This document shows, piece after piece, positions 57,397-61,909 of a DNA stretch of 64,000 nucleotides. A program made the translations under genes and the position numbers. A model generated the notes under the pieces. That model was not told the DNA's origin. It ran no database searches and saw only the letters and a list, made by a program, of their open reading frames with translations. Position 1 is the stretch's first letter, and each line of letters begins with the position of its first letter. The stretch is taken from NCBI GenBank assembly GCA_014529385.2, contig CM043971.1, forward strand, positions 81,635,340-81,699,339, read 5' to 3'. The stretch is from Adiantum capillus-veneris. Lineage: Eukaryota > Streptophyta > Polypodiopsida > Polypodiales > Pteridaceae.

Positions 57397-57857
57397 ATTA
57401 CTAGTTGTACAATGTTTTCAAATCAACATTTGGGGATAACTACAGTCGGTTCAAAAAGTGCATGATTGGAATTAATTCACCCATTTTTCAATTAACCGTC
57501 CCACATGATAGTTAAAATTAACAGTCTACGGCTAAGGATCTTGCATCATTATCTGAAACAATGTGAATGCAACAGCATAAAAGCTCGATATCTGCTGATC
57601 AAACTCGAGCATAACGAGAGAACCAGGCGGGAAGACTGTACCTGCGGGAAGAAGGTAGAGACATCAGATCCTTGGGAAATGAGGGCGAGAAGACGTTTCA
57701 GGGCTTCCACCTTCTCGGCATCGAACTTGCTGTCAAGAAGCCGAACAATGTCGGCATCGTGAGGATCGTCATAGAAATGTGCGTCAGTCCCAGCCTTGAG
57801 CACGAGCGATGAAGCCCTCGTGAAGCTGGCCGCCGTAGAAGCCAGCTGCGGAAACAT
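18319..57857 (-). CDS. AP3B: AP-3 adaptor complex subunit beta (12 exons, 1,115 aa)
   Basis: Large beta subunit of the AP-3 coat adaptor, which sorts membrane cargo from Golgi/endosomes to the vacuole (the Arabidopsis orthologue is known as PAT2). Coding exons on the minus strand: 57642-57857, 24972-25048, 24572-24821, 24260-24485, 23938-24137, 22727-22900, 22022-22175, 21863-21948, 21553-21753, 19095-20239, 18760-19011, 18319-18685. All phases agree and the sum is 3,348 nt. Residues 1-600 are the adaptin trunk ([52 protein letters not shown]). GYRPLPEP follows at about 654, then an acidic/Ser hinge with a D6 run at about 714-719 and the C-terminal appendage ending [13 protein letters not shown]. 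Boundaries are GT-AG except intron 6 (GC-AG). The loop after residue 250 is shorter than in Arabidopsis. No stops or frameshifts were found. Confidence 0.95.
20240..21552 (-). other. AP-3 beta intron 9 (1.3 kb)
   Basis: Non-coding, AT-rich. I see no transposon domain, RNA gene or strong repeat in it. Confidence 0.75.
22176..22726 (-). other. AP-3 beta intron 6 with GC-AG boundary
   Basis: The donor reads CAG|GCGAGT and the acceptor CATTGCAG. Only this GC donor keeps the conserved [12 protein letters not shown] join and phase 0. The nearest GT (GCGA|GTGTCT) would shift the frame. Confidence 0.85.
22901..23937 (-). other. AP-3 beta intron 5 (1.0 kb) with short direct repeats
   Basis: Non-coding. 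CACCCCAAAGGTTGATATGT occurs at about 23222 and again at about 23284, each followed by related sequence. A purine/A-rich tract spans about 23500-23600 on the plus strand. Confidence 0.7.
25262..25323 (+). repeat. poly(G) tract
   Basis: About 60 bases of almost uninterrupted G on the plus strand. It abuts a LINE 3'-end fragment, so on the minus strand it is that fragment's poly(C) tail. Its true length may be poorly resolved in the assembly. Confidence 0.9.
25324..25449 (-). mobile_element. LINE 3'-end fragment (copy 6)
   Basis: On the minus strand it reads ATTGATTTGTCTCATAGGC, then GGCCTTTCGAAGACGTTGAT, then poly(C). This is the same 3' UTR end as the fragment at 38311-38857 and is related to the tails of copies 2 and 3 (CTCATAGG...GGCC...GACGTTAAT). 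Only about 125 bp is present, abutting the (TC)n tail of copy 2. Confidence 0.7.
25450..25502 (-). repeat. (TC)n tail of LINE copy 2
   Basis: On the minus strand the LINE 3' UTR ends TTAATATAACATTTCATTTC and passes directly into TC dinucleotides. It forms the junction with LINE fragment 6. Confidence 0.93.
25652..25985 (-). repeat. tandem duplication in LINE copy 2 3' UTR
   Basis: The segment from TAGATTGGTCGATGTGAAC (about 25652) to CAGCGTGCTCCGAA is repeated from about 25820 with an extra AACTAAGCAAA and a few changes. Unit length is about 150-165 bp. Confidence 0.88.
26071..29577 (-). pseudogene. LINE ORF2: APE endonuclease, reverse transcriptase, zinc finger (copy 2)
   Basis: In order on the minus strand: endonuclease start [12 protein letters not shown] (about 29530) and IIFYSETHQ, then [14 protein letters not shown] (about 29220) and [14 protein letters not shown] (about 29110). 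A linker with QNSWYDEE (about 28500) follows. The reverse transcriptase has PIFKSGDP-type motif 0 (about 27975), [28 protein letters not shown] (about 27735), GVKQGCPL and YADDIVLIS (27430-27441). After a thumb region comes [18 protein letters not shown] (about 26330-26380), a CX2CX8HX4C zinc finger typical of LINE C-termini. Stops in the endonuclease and at about 27386 and several frameshifts make it non-functional as it stands. No RNase H domain is seen. Confidence 0.9.
29578..30471 (-). CDS. LINE ORF1 protein (copy 2, intact, 297 aa)
   Basis: RNA-binding protein of the LINE ribonucleoprotein particle. Residues about 1-130 form a Lys/Glu/Leu-rich coiled coil ([33 protein letters not shown]). 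A basic linker follows (AKKGKGKEI). Residues about 165-285 resemble the RRM plus C-terminal domain of L1-type ORF1 proteins ([55 protein letters not shown]). The frame is uninterrupted, unlike in the other copies. It ends in TGA followed by CGG, and the next codons in the same frame lead straight into the ORF2 endonuclease. Whether it is expressed is unknown. Confidence 0.88.
   Translation of the reverse strand: MRKLNDKADPLEDAIQKCKEKMTEIITKMNCNLLGTINMLDGRLLIQESKISTLEDRVTTQEEEIASLKKDLAEARSRNTLEEGELQPSAIEEINTIKEQVRAIKEGEEQHKEMTTSWVDVLTKTQQKADEAEKWIKVAKKGKGKEITPTSTPTIINQTLEEEQRRRVRALHVRICGLKDKGNVDEEVKELTALMGVHEPTHTRAWRVGNIKKNGNSGETSKERALILRFPSMEAKKSFLKKRPTLKETGIFLGDDLTLSQIAHMQEVMPEIRAARGKGKIAFYRDGKVVILERRST
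30602..30659 (-). repeat. (TC)n junction between LINE copies 3 and 2
   Basis: On the minus strand this is the tail of LINE copy 3 (TTAATATAACATTTCATT, then TC repeats). It is followed immediately by the leader of copy 2 (GTGTGTACTCTATCGC). Confidence 0.93.
30660..32651 (-). mobile_element. LINE copy 3, 3' part
   Basis: Holds the reverse transcriptase from about 32630 down (linker [21 protein letters not shown] at about 32560; [10 protein letters not shown] at about 32150; GVKQGCPL at about 31985; YDDDIVLIS at about 31855, with aspartate replacing alanine; [12 protein letters not shown] at about 31750), then thumb, a degenerate C-terminus and the 3' UTR. It joins 35692-38284 across the Copia 2 insertion. 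Frameshifts near 31900 and 31700 and a missing C-terminal segment inactivate it. Confidence 0.88.
32652..32900 (-). repeat. Copia 2 3' LTR
   Basis: 249 bp, carrying a long (GA)n tract (about 32683-32727) that is shorter and broken in the other LTR. The purine tract complement TTCTCCCACTAAAGG follows at 32901. Confidence 0.92.
33097..33369 (-). pseudogene. Copia 2 reverse transcriptase/RNase H junction fragment
   Basis: Contains [20 protein letters not shown] and [12 protein letters not shown]. These match the segment between the Copia reverse transcriptase thumb and RNase H (usually GSLMYA...TRPDLAYAVG...VSRFM). Everything between the protease region and this point is missing. Confidence 0.7.
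33391..34210 (-). pseudogene. Copia 2 zinc knuckle and protease region
   Basis: On the minus strand the segment 34205-34160 reads as a CX2CX4HX4C knuckle ending [10 protein letters not shown], with one stop (TGA) inside the first CX2C. The frame 34148-33711 follows with [18 protein letters not shown], which aligns with LLDSGASFHVTP of Copia proteases but has lost the DSG triad (DEH). [15 protein letters not shown], the conserved end of the protease region, comes next. The frame 33780-33391 contains the following [17 protein letters not shown]-like pre-integrase segment. Confidence 0.72.
35438..35451 (-). promoter_or_regulatory. Copia 2 primer-binding site (tRNA-iMet type)
   Basis: The reverse complement reads TTGGTATCAGAGCT directly after the 5' LTR (35452-35691 in plus coordinates). 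This fixes the minus orientation of the element. Confidence 0.88.
35452..35691 (-). repeat. Copia 2 5' LTR
   Basis: 240-bp partner of 32652-32900. The main difference is an interrupted GA tract. Confidence 0.92.
35889..37037 (-). pseudogene. LINE ORF2 endonuclease and linker (copy 3)
   Basis: Contains [12 protein letters not shown]-like sequence (about 36990), [14 protein letters not shown] (about 36670), [14 protein letters not shown] (about 36560; histidine replaces the usual asparagine of GDFNA), a frameshift near 36530 and the frame 36503-35889 with [10 protein letters not shown] and QNSWYDEE. Confidence 0.82.
37038..37939 (-). pseudogene. LINE ORF1 (copy 3)
   Basis: Frames 37939-37742, 37745-37527 and 37579-37211 together hold the coiled coil ([25 protein letters not shown]) and the RRM-like region ([19 protein letters not shown]). 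Single-base shifts lie between them. The family frame ends in TGA at 37038-37040, followed by CGG as in copy 2. Confidence 0.82.
38285..38310 (-). repeat. (TC)n junction between LINE fragment 5 and LINE copy 3
   Basis: A 26-bp TC tract (minus strand). The 3' end of another LINE lies on one side and the 5' leader of copy 3 (TGTGCTGGTTCG) on the other. Confidence 0.9.
38311..38857 (-). mobile_element. LINE 3'-end fragment (copy 5)
   Basis: On the minus strand its last 80 bases read ATTTGTCTCATAGGCC, ACATAGACGTTAAAAAATCA, then (TC)n. This is the same 3' terminal design as the other LINE tails, closest to the fragment at 25324-25449. The rest is non-coding 3' UTR-like sequence up to the chromovirus LTR; no reverse transcriptase is seen. 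Confidence 0.65.
38858..39389 (-). repeat. chromovirus 3' LTR
   Basis: On the minus strand it begins TGTCACAAAGTTGTGACG after the purine tract AAGAGGGGGGTA (39390-39401) and ends GTGTCGCGACA. Length is about 532 bp. The end is judged from TG...CA and similarity to the LTR at 45851. Confidence 0.75.
39607..40019. mobile_element. candidate non-autonomous hAT-like DNA element
   Basis: A GC-rich 413-bp island with many GGAACG/CGTTCC motifs. It is flanked by near-identical 8-mers, GCAATGTA (39599-39606) and GCAACGTA (40020-40027), the size of a hAT target duplication. Both ends carry ACAGGG..GGG in inverted orientation, offset by four bases. It sits in the untranslated part of the chromovirus, between the chromodomain and the 3' LTR. 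The terminal repeats are imperfect, so this is tentative. Confidence 0.4.
40356..40700 (-). pseudogene. chromodomain at the chromovirus integrase C-terminus
   Basis: [18 protein letters not shown] followed by [17 protein letters not shown] and ELYLEAF has the chromodomain layout (ILxxRxR, FLVKWxxYP..ExTWE, a final helix). In this group the domain targets integration to particular chromatin. Phe and Asp replace some usual aromatic/Glu cage positions. Confidence 0.82.
40734..41727 (-). pseudogene. chromovirus integrase
   Basis: The zinc-binding N-terminus [19 protein letters not shown] and CSCLVC (41509-41630), then the catalytic core. [11 protein letters not shown] (about 41270) carries the second aspartate, and [19 protein letters not shown] (about 41180) carries the glutamate (SEIAN). 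[24 protein letters not shown] and YYGPF (GPY/F motif, about 40740) follow. A frameshift near 41200 and further breaks inactivate it. Confidence 0.88.
41728..42985 (-). pseudogene. chromovirus reverse transcriptase/RNase H with catalytic box deleted
   Basis: The N-terminal part shows [19 protein letters not shown] (about 42910). [21 protein letters not shown] (about 42530-42470) follows. The frame then goes from FVGTFFD straight to [21 protein letters not shown], so about 70 residues with the YVDD catalytic box are missing. RNase H follows ([20 protein letters not shown] at about 42180-42120) with stops. Confidence 0.87.
42995..43750 (-). pseudogene. chromovirus Gag knuckle and protease
   Basis: [14 protein letters not shown] (43696-43655) is a CX2CX4HX4C knuckle. 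After a linker the 201-codon frame 43600-42995 contains [15 protein letters not shown], the protease active-site region with DGG in place of DSG, and [19 protein letters not shown], typical of Gypsy proteases. Confidence 0.85.
43822..44910 (+). mobile_element. LTR plus leader fragment of the TGTCACGTGAC family (copy A)
   Basis: Starts TGTCACGTGACACATCC like the LTRs at 49793 and 52921 and follows them for about 1 kb. It then skips about 90 bp covering the LTR end and primer site, with CACTCA at both break edges, and continues into the internal leader until about 44910. It truncates the chromovirus on its left. Within it, 44310-44460 holds imperfect tandem repeats of GCGTTTTCAGC. Confidence 0.82.
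44911..45100. other. unassigned non-coding stretch
   Basis: Contains a G11 run (about 44969-44980). I see no gene or recognisable element. Confidence 0.5.
45101..45850 (+). pseudogene. PPR-like (pentatricopeptide) pseudogene, fragment 1
   Basis: Several degenerate pentatricopeptide repeats: [37 protein letters not shown], then [19 protein letters not shown] and [18 protein letters not shown]. These match the PLS-type repeats of plant organellar RNA-editing and processing factors (usual LIAGYAQHG..EALxxFxxMQ.EGLxPDxVTFxxxLKAC). Many frame changes are present, and the ATATGCCCAA-type unit recurs. The Gypsy element at 45851 interrupts it. Confidence 0.8.
45851..46419 (+). repeat. 5' LTR of the Gag-protease element
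   Basis: TGTAACAAACTGC...CTTGTGACA, 569 bp. It carries four AAACCCTAA teloboxes at about 45890-45955 and a TATAAAG at about 46240. Confidence 0.93.
46440..47951 (+). pseudogene. Gag polyprotein of the Gag-protease element
   Basis: Frame 46440-47357 (305 codons) continues after a single stop at 47357 into 47364-47951 (195 codons) in the same frame. Features in order: a helix-rich N-terminus; a proline-rich stretch (about 46960-47000, with nine prolines in a row); the Gag domain ([73 protein letters not shown]); and the knuckle [14 protein letters not shown] (about 47731-47772). It forms the particle and binds RNA. Only one stop breaks it. Confidence 0.88.
47900..48287 (+). pseudogene. retroviral-type protease of the Gag-protease element
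   Basis: [19 protein letters not shown] (about 47932-47985) is the active-site region with DPG instead of DSG. A stop at 48061 precedes [16 protein letters not shown] and [17 protein letters not shown], and the frame ends at 48287. No polymerase follows; about 680 bp of untranslated sequence leads to the 3' LTR. Confidence 0.82.
48964..49598 (+). repeat. 3' LTR of the Gag-protease element
   Basis: 635 bp, with the same ends as the 5' LTR. The extra length comes largely from an expanded telobox cluster at 49003-49135. Confidence 0.93.
49604..49792 (+). pseudogene. PPR-like pseudogene, fragment 2
   Basis: Encodes a continuation of the pentatricopeptide pattern: GKEALVCF-like, then [15 protein letters not shown] and [16 protein letters not shown]. 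It lies between the Gag-protease element and the Gag-only element. Confidence 0.8.
49793..50896 (+). repeat. 5' LTR of the Gag-only element
   Basis: 1,104 bp. Contains TTTGTATATATGC (TATA-like, about 50104) followed by a leader with repeated GCGTTTT and CAGATTTCAGCC units. Confidence 0.92.
51360..52460 (+). pseudogene. Gag-like protein of the Gag-only element (one in-frame TGA)
   Basis: A single frame of 366 sense codons with one TGA at 51780-51782. It starts MVVTRSGMD, like many plant retrotransposon polyproteins. It then has a long Glu/Arg/Lys-rich helix (about residues 40-140, repeats of [15 protein letters not shown] type) and, after the TGA, His/Asp-rich HDDLH repeats. Two near-identical [10 protein letters not shown] / [10 protein letters not shown] units and a final aromatic- and His-rich region follow. 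I recognise no catalytic domain or zinc knuckle. Confidence 0.7.
52909..52920 (+). promoter_or_regulatory. polypurine tract of the Gag-only element
   Basis: AAAAGGAGGGGA directly precedes the 3' LTR. Confidence 0.8.
52921..53988 (+). repeat. 3' LTR of the Gag-only element
   Basis: 1,068 bp and very similar to 49793-50896. Several short gaps account for the length difference. Confidence 0.92.
53994..54076 (+). pseudogene. PPR-like pseudogene, fragment 3
   Basis: In shifting frames it reads [22 protein letters not shown], matching the PPR pattern YAKCGSLEEARKVFDELPVRDVVSW. Bounded by the Gag-only element and the heat-shock-element LTR. Confidence 0.75.
54120..54490 (+). promoter_or_regulatory. 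heat-shock element array
   Basis: Many alternating GAA/TTC pentamers, with several complete nGAAnnTTCnnGAAn sites such as AGAAGATTCTAGAAG (about 54129) and GAAAGTTCTAGAAG (about 54414 and 54455). This is the binding-site pattern of heat-shock transcription factors. Confidence 0.75.
54528..55954 (+). mobile_element. nested solo LTR (divergent TGTCACGTG family)
   Basis: TGTCACGTGCACACTTC...CGTTGCACCTAACA, with the same ends as the LTRs at 49793 and 52921 but a divergent body. Flanks are ATAAT (54523-54527) and ATAAC (55955-55959), a duplication with one mismatch. It includes a near-exact repeat of about 100 bp (about 55230-55320 and 55335-55425), CGTCGTCGT-rich units and a (TC)n(CA)n tract. 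Confidence 0.78.
55768..55846 (+). repeat. compound microsatellite (TC)n(CA)n
   Basis: Same architecture as the tract at 5301-5368, here inside the nested solo LTR. Confidence 0.95.
56013..56020 (+). promoter_or_regulatory. TATA box of the heat-shock-element LTR
   Basis: TATAAATA followed by GAGG. It is about 100 bp downstream of the last heat-shock motif once the nested LTR is discounted. Confidence 0.65.
56307..56700 (+). pseudogene. PPR-like pseudogene, fragment 4
   Basis: Resumes the PPR pattern after the solo [27 protein letters not shown]-like, YAKYGALSK, and [26 protein letters not shown]-like sequence at about 56570-56650. Frames shift repeatedly. The last recognisable unit ends near 56690. 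Confidence 0.75.
56701..57640. other. intron 1 sequence without recognised element
   Basis: AT-rich and non-coding. It contains a (TC)n tract at about 57352-57391 preceded by a short tandem repeat (GAACACCAAAACAGTCGT occurs twice, about 57303 and 57330). It ends at the exon 1 donor of AP-3 beta. Confidence 0.6.
57642..57857 (-). CDS. AP3B: AP-3 beta coding exon 1 (start codon exon)
   Basis: Codes 72 residues from MFPQLAS to STFFPQ and ends in phase 0 at CAG|GTACAG. The ATG is the natural start: it matches the N-terminus of plant AP-3 beta, and the 5' leader directly before it is a (TC)n tract. The next coding exon, beginning VVKSVASSN, is at 25048, 32.6 kb away. Confidence 0.93.
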
Positions 57858-57860
57858 CTT

Positions 57861-57891
<31 letters not shown>

Positions 57892-58027
57892 CGATCGGGA
57901 ATTACTCGTCACAGAAAATTACCTTGGCTGGATCGACCTACTTACCTCGGCCACGGGCAAGGAAATGGTAGACAAGGAAAAATCTATATATAATCTATAG
58001 GCTATCTATATCTATACAACAAGTTTA
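57858..58027 (-). promoter_or_regulatory. AP-3 beta 5' leader and proximal promoter
   Basis: On the minus strand a (TC)n tract (57866-57890) ends six to eight bases before the ATG, and a TATATATAG-like stretch lies at about 57985-57996. Only about 170 bp separate the start codon from the presumed edge of the Gypsy LTR at 58028. Confidence 0.5.
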
Positions 58028-59080
58028 TGGGGGAATCTCAAAGGTTTGACACATGGCACACAAAGCTACATCAAGCCACCCTTCTCCCAAAAGTGTCAAA
58101 GAATGCAACGGTCGAAACTCCAGCCCAAGTAGATATTGCTCCCCATGTCCTCCAAAGTCCACTTGCCACCACAGGCCAACTCGGCTCCCTTAGCCACAGG
58201 CCACCATGTGTTAGCAGCAAGCTAACTCGTATATCATTTTTCGGAGCTTTCATTGTAATTTTGATGGAATCGGGAATATTGTAACTCTTATGTTCTAGAT
58301 AAACATTGTAATTGATGAGTCGGGGCTACAAGCTGTCTTTAGTTATAGCTCCCAGATTATTAGTTTTGACCACAAAAACCTTGGCTAAGATATAAAAGCC
58401 AATGTTTTGTAAGTTTTTTAAAAAGTTTTGGATAATAGAAACACAGCGTGAGCTAACGGCGCTCACTTCTCTCCTTCCGTCGCTTCCTACTCCCTCCCCG
58501 GTTGTCACATTGTAGTCGCGTATGTTGCGTTGCAGCCGCAGGTAAGAGCTCTACACATTGACGTAAGCATTTCATGGTAATCCATAGCTTTTAGCGTCGC
58601 CTAATCTCATCATAAGTAGAAATTTAAGCTTTACAATCAAAAACTAAGTATAGACGGGATATTGGAGCATCATTGCTAAGCATTTAGATACATTTTGGAT
58701 CGAAAACAACTAGGTCAGAAACTCACTGCTGTTAATAAAATCATAATTTTTACACTTGACCTAAAGTGAGATTTGAGACCATAAGCATGTGTGCTTGGGT
58801 TTTATAAACATGTCCTAGAAGTTTCGTAACGTTTGGATATCGTTTGATGCTGTAATGGATGTGATTTGTTTGTCGATGAGCGATTAGCTTTTGGTGATTC
58901 AGTCATTTGAGTGTAGCTTGAGTTAGATGCGAGTTATTTGTTGTTTTTCAAGAGATTGACAACCTCTTGTAGCCTATATGCACTAGTCGAATCAGCTTCA
59001 TTCTATGGATTGACAATTATATTCGTGGTTCTCGCTATGTCTGCAATAAAACAGGAGTGAGGTTAGACACCCATCCCACA
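58028..59080 (+). repeat. 5' LTR of Gypsy element I (left edge approximate)
   Basis: The right edge is firm: CCATCCCACA is followed by a tRNA-Asp-type primer site. A TATA box (TATAAAAG, 58391-58398) is followed by a CT-rich leader. The left edge is a guess at a TGGGGGAATC start (58028); the 3' LTR lies beyond the window, so it cannot be compared. Confidence 0.6.
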
Positions 59081-59082
59081 TT

Positions 59083-59105
59083 TGGCGTCGCTGCCGGGGA
59101 TCGAA
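59083..59105 (+). promoter_or_regulatory. primer-binding site of Gypsy element I (tRNA-Asp type)
   Basis: TGGCGTCGCTGCCGGGGA plus TCGAA is complementary to the 3' end of plant tRNA-Asp (TGGCGCCGTTGCCGGGGATCGAA) with two mismatches. Confidence 0.85.
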
Positions 59106-59639
59106 GAGGCCTAAACTAAGAAAAAACATGAGCGTCTTGTGAAGTTATCTTTTAACTTCCTCTAGGATCACTTAGAGTCAAAACTTTCTTTTTAAAGCCG
59201 CATAGCTTAACATTGTCATCTTTTGCTTTGTAGAGGTAGCTTGGAAGTAAGCATACTTGATAAGTACCTTTAAGGATTGTAGGATTGTAGAATTAGAATA
59301 GGATTTTGAGAATGATTGATGGACAAAACAAGTCTTAAGATCAAAACTCAGAAAATCATAAAAAACAAAAAAAACGAGTGTTTGTGGAAACTTTCCACAG
59401 CCCCATTGCAATAGAACTTAGGAGTAGGGTAAATAGAATCCGAGGTGGAATCTCAGAACATTGCTCGCTCCAAAAGAATCAATTGTGAGTTGTTTATGTA
59501 AAGTTGCAGAATTTCAAGTCTACGGCTAGAAATAGCACCAGAAGGCTGTCAACCACTGAATCCGACTGGAGAGTATGCTTTAAAAGTTGTTTGAACCAGT
59601 GGGCAAGCTTAAGGACGCATTGAGGTAAAAATTTCAAGA

Positions 59640-60720
59640 GTTTGCAAAAACTCTGATTATTTACTTTTTCTTGACATTTTAGGCCAAATTAAGTGAAACT
59701 TGACTTAGAGGCTTAAAATAGCTCATAAAAGACTTTCCACTAAAAAAGTTCAAAAAAGTGCTCATCTTAGGCCTAAAGTAAATAATCGCAATTATTTACT
59801 TTTAGCTCAAAAGTGATACCAGAAACTCTATACATATATATATAAACATCTTTTGTAAAGGTCCAAAGAATTTGGATCACTAAACTGACCAAAAACTTAG
59901 TAAAAATTGAATTATGTACTGATTTTCGAGAACTTGAGTGTAAAATTGGAAAACTTTTGCTCAAACCAAGTGAAACTTGACTTATAGGCTTATATTGATG
60001 TGATAAACAAGTGTACATGCTCATTTGACAAAAAAGATGCAAAAATTTCCCAAAAGTAAATAATCGCAATTATTTACTTTTGTCACATTTCTTAACTTTT
60101 TTTACCAACCCAGCATACCACTAGTTTTACCATGTTATATTAAGCCCACAAATCAAATTTGGTAAGATTTGGATCATTGGAGTGAAAATTGTGGCCAAAT
60201 TTGCAAAGTCAGTCAAAACTGTTGACCATTTGAACAGAAATTATCCAAACTTGATGAAACTTGGCTAGGGAGCTTAAGTTAAGCTGCTTAACAGATCTGT
60301 GTCAAGATTGTGTCAAAAATTTACAAAAAATAGCAGAGTAAATAATCGTTATTATTTACATTTGATACAAAATTGGACATTCTTGCACATTTGAGTATAC
60401 CGCAAGGTCAAGCATATCAAGTAGACCACACAAATCAATTTTTGTGAAATTTGGATCACAAAAATGGGACTTAAGCCAGATTCTCGAAAACCGAGTCTAT
60501 GGACACGAAACAGTTGATAACTTGAACAAATTTTGTTCAAACTTAGTGAAACTTGTCCAGAGACCTTAATAAGTTGCACACTTGGCAAATCAAGCCAAAA
60601 AGTGTAAAAAACTAAGTAAATAATCACGATTATTTGCTACTAATACACAAAGATAAACTTTTTGACTTTTGAGCTGGTACAGTGTTAAACCAACATAATA
60701 CAAAACCACCAGGTAATTTT
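59640..60720 (+). repeat. tandem ~280-bp leader repeats, each with a palindrome
   Basis: A palindrome with arms GTAAATAAT and ATTATTTAC around a four-base loop recurs at 59778, 60056, 60338 and 60616 (periods 278, 282, 278), with a half copy at about 59655. Copies 1 and 2 have 12-13 bp perfect arms; copy 3 is perfect over 9 bp; copy 4 has one change. Each unit also carries a GTGAAACTTG-type segment (about 59693, 59969, 60253, 60545). Confidence 0.88.
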
Positions 60721-61050
60721 GGGTTCAATCGGATCCAAATTAGTATATGTTCACTCAGTTTCCAGGTTGCAGATTAGTCCTTTGGCTTTTTGCAAAAATA
60801 GAATCTGAAAGTCTCAATTGTTGACTCACTTAGCTCAATTTGAAGTGATACACATAGACTAGTCACATTAGTTAGCAAGAATTGTACAGTCTTTGTGAAA
60901 GAATAGCTAACTTAATCAAAATTGATACAGGAATCAAGATGCAGACAAAGAATTCAAAGCTTTACAGAAGTTGCAATCAAGTCAAGTGAAAGAAGCTGAT
61001 AACAAGTCAATCCGACGATAAGTACTCTATCCAGGGCTTCACGAGTCTAT

Positions 61051-61901
61051 ATGAACCTTAGATCTAGTTGTACACTAGCAAATCAAGGCATATTTGGCAA
61101 GACCACTAGTTCCATCGAAGAGAGCGTGAACCAAGGAGATCACTTGGACACCATCTTTGAAGAAGTCTCGGACACCTTTACAGAATCAACATTTGAAATG
61201 TCTTCCTATTCAACTCATTCAAAAACCGGAACGACAGTGCAATATAAGCACATACTCTCTTTTTATAAGACTAATCGCCATGGAGCTCAGGTTTACCTGG
61301 ATCCTAATGAAGAGTATGTTATTCGCATTGATGACCATGGCATAGAGTTTGAAGAGAAAATCAGAGCAAACAAACAAGGAAATATGTACATGGATAAAAA
61401 TAGAACTCAGTATTTACAAGTTGAAAACCCTGACGTGATAGACAAATGGGGGTTAGAAGTAAATACCATAATTCCAAACATGGCAACAAAAAAAGGATCA
61501 CCAACTTTACAATTCGAGGATATTATCAAGTTGATTTGAAGCCTTTGAAATGGCTTAGTATGGATAATCCTAGGATCGGAGTCTATTGTTGGGAGGATAG
61601 AAACGTCAAAGATCTTCTATGGACTTCGCATGCCAAATCAGGACAATTAACGCCCATGAAGATCATATATATCTTCAAAATCAAAGACAAGGGTTCATCA
61701 GATCTAGCAACCTATCTGTTGAGTAGGAATTGTTATAATAATAACCTTGTTATGATGACTCCTGAGGAGGTGGAACAAACCAAATACCAGGGGTACTCCA
61801 TAGGGATTGGATATTGGACCAAGGACCAGAACCTATTCCAAGAGACGAACTCTGCGAGAGGTCTTTTGAGAGTAATGTTAAAAAACCAGAAACTCGGGTG
61901 A
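61051..61901 (+). pseudogene. unrecognised N-terminal region of Gypsy I gag
   Basis: Frame 61051-61539 (162 codons) passes, via a frameshift at about 61480-61530, into the frame ending at 61901. The product would be mixed alpha/beta, with GAQVYLDPNEEYVIRIDD, PRIGVYCWEDRNVKDLLW and KIIYIFKIKDKG. I recognise no known domain. It precedes the Gag domain, so it may be an N-terminal extension or a separate protein of this lineage. Confidence 0.5.
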
Positions 61902-61909
61902 CACTAAAG

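Larger units (their letters stand above)
25049..57641 (-). other. AP-3 beta intron 1 (32.6 kb, transposon-filled)
   Basis: Runs from donor CAG|GTACAG (57641) to acceptor TACGTAG (25049). It holds a chain of LINEs, a Copia, a chromovirus, two non-autonomous LTR elements, two nested solo LTRs and a PPR-like pseudogene. Most elements are decayed. A transcript must cross all of them and splice accurately. Confidence 0.9.

Noticed and set aside
58027-58284. 85-codon plus-strand frame as a small gene
   Set aside because: It lies within the presumed Gypsy LTR, shows no motif and has no supporting context.
61446-61901. Caulimovirid movement protein in the Gypsy I leader
   Set aside because: I could not find the conserved pattern of the 30K movement-protein family, and the downstream Gag has Gypsy features with a tRNA-Asp primer site and LTR.
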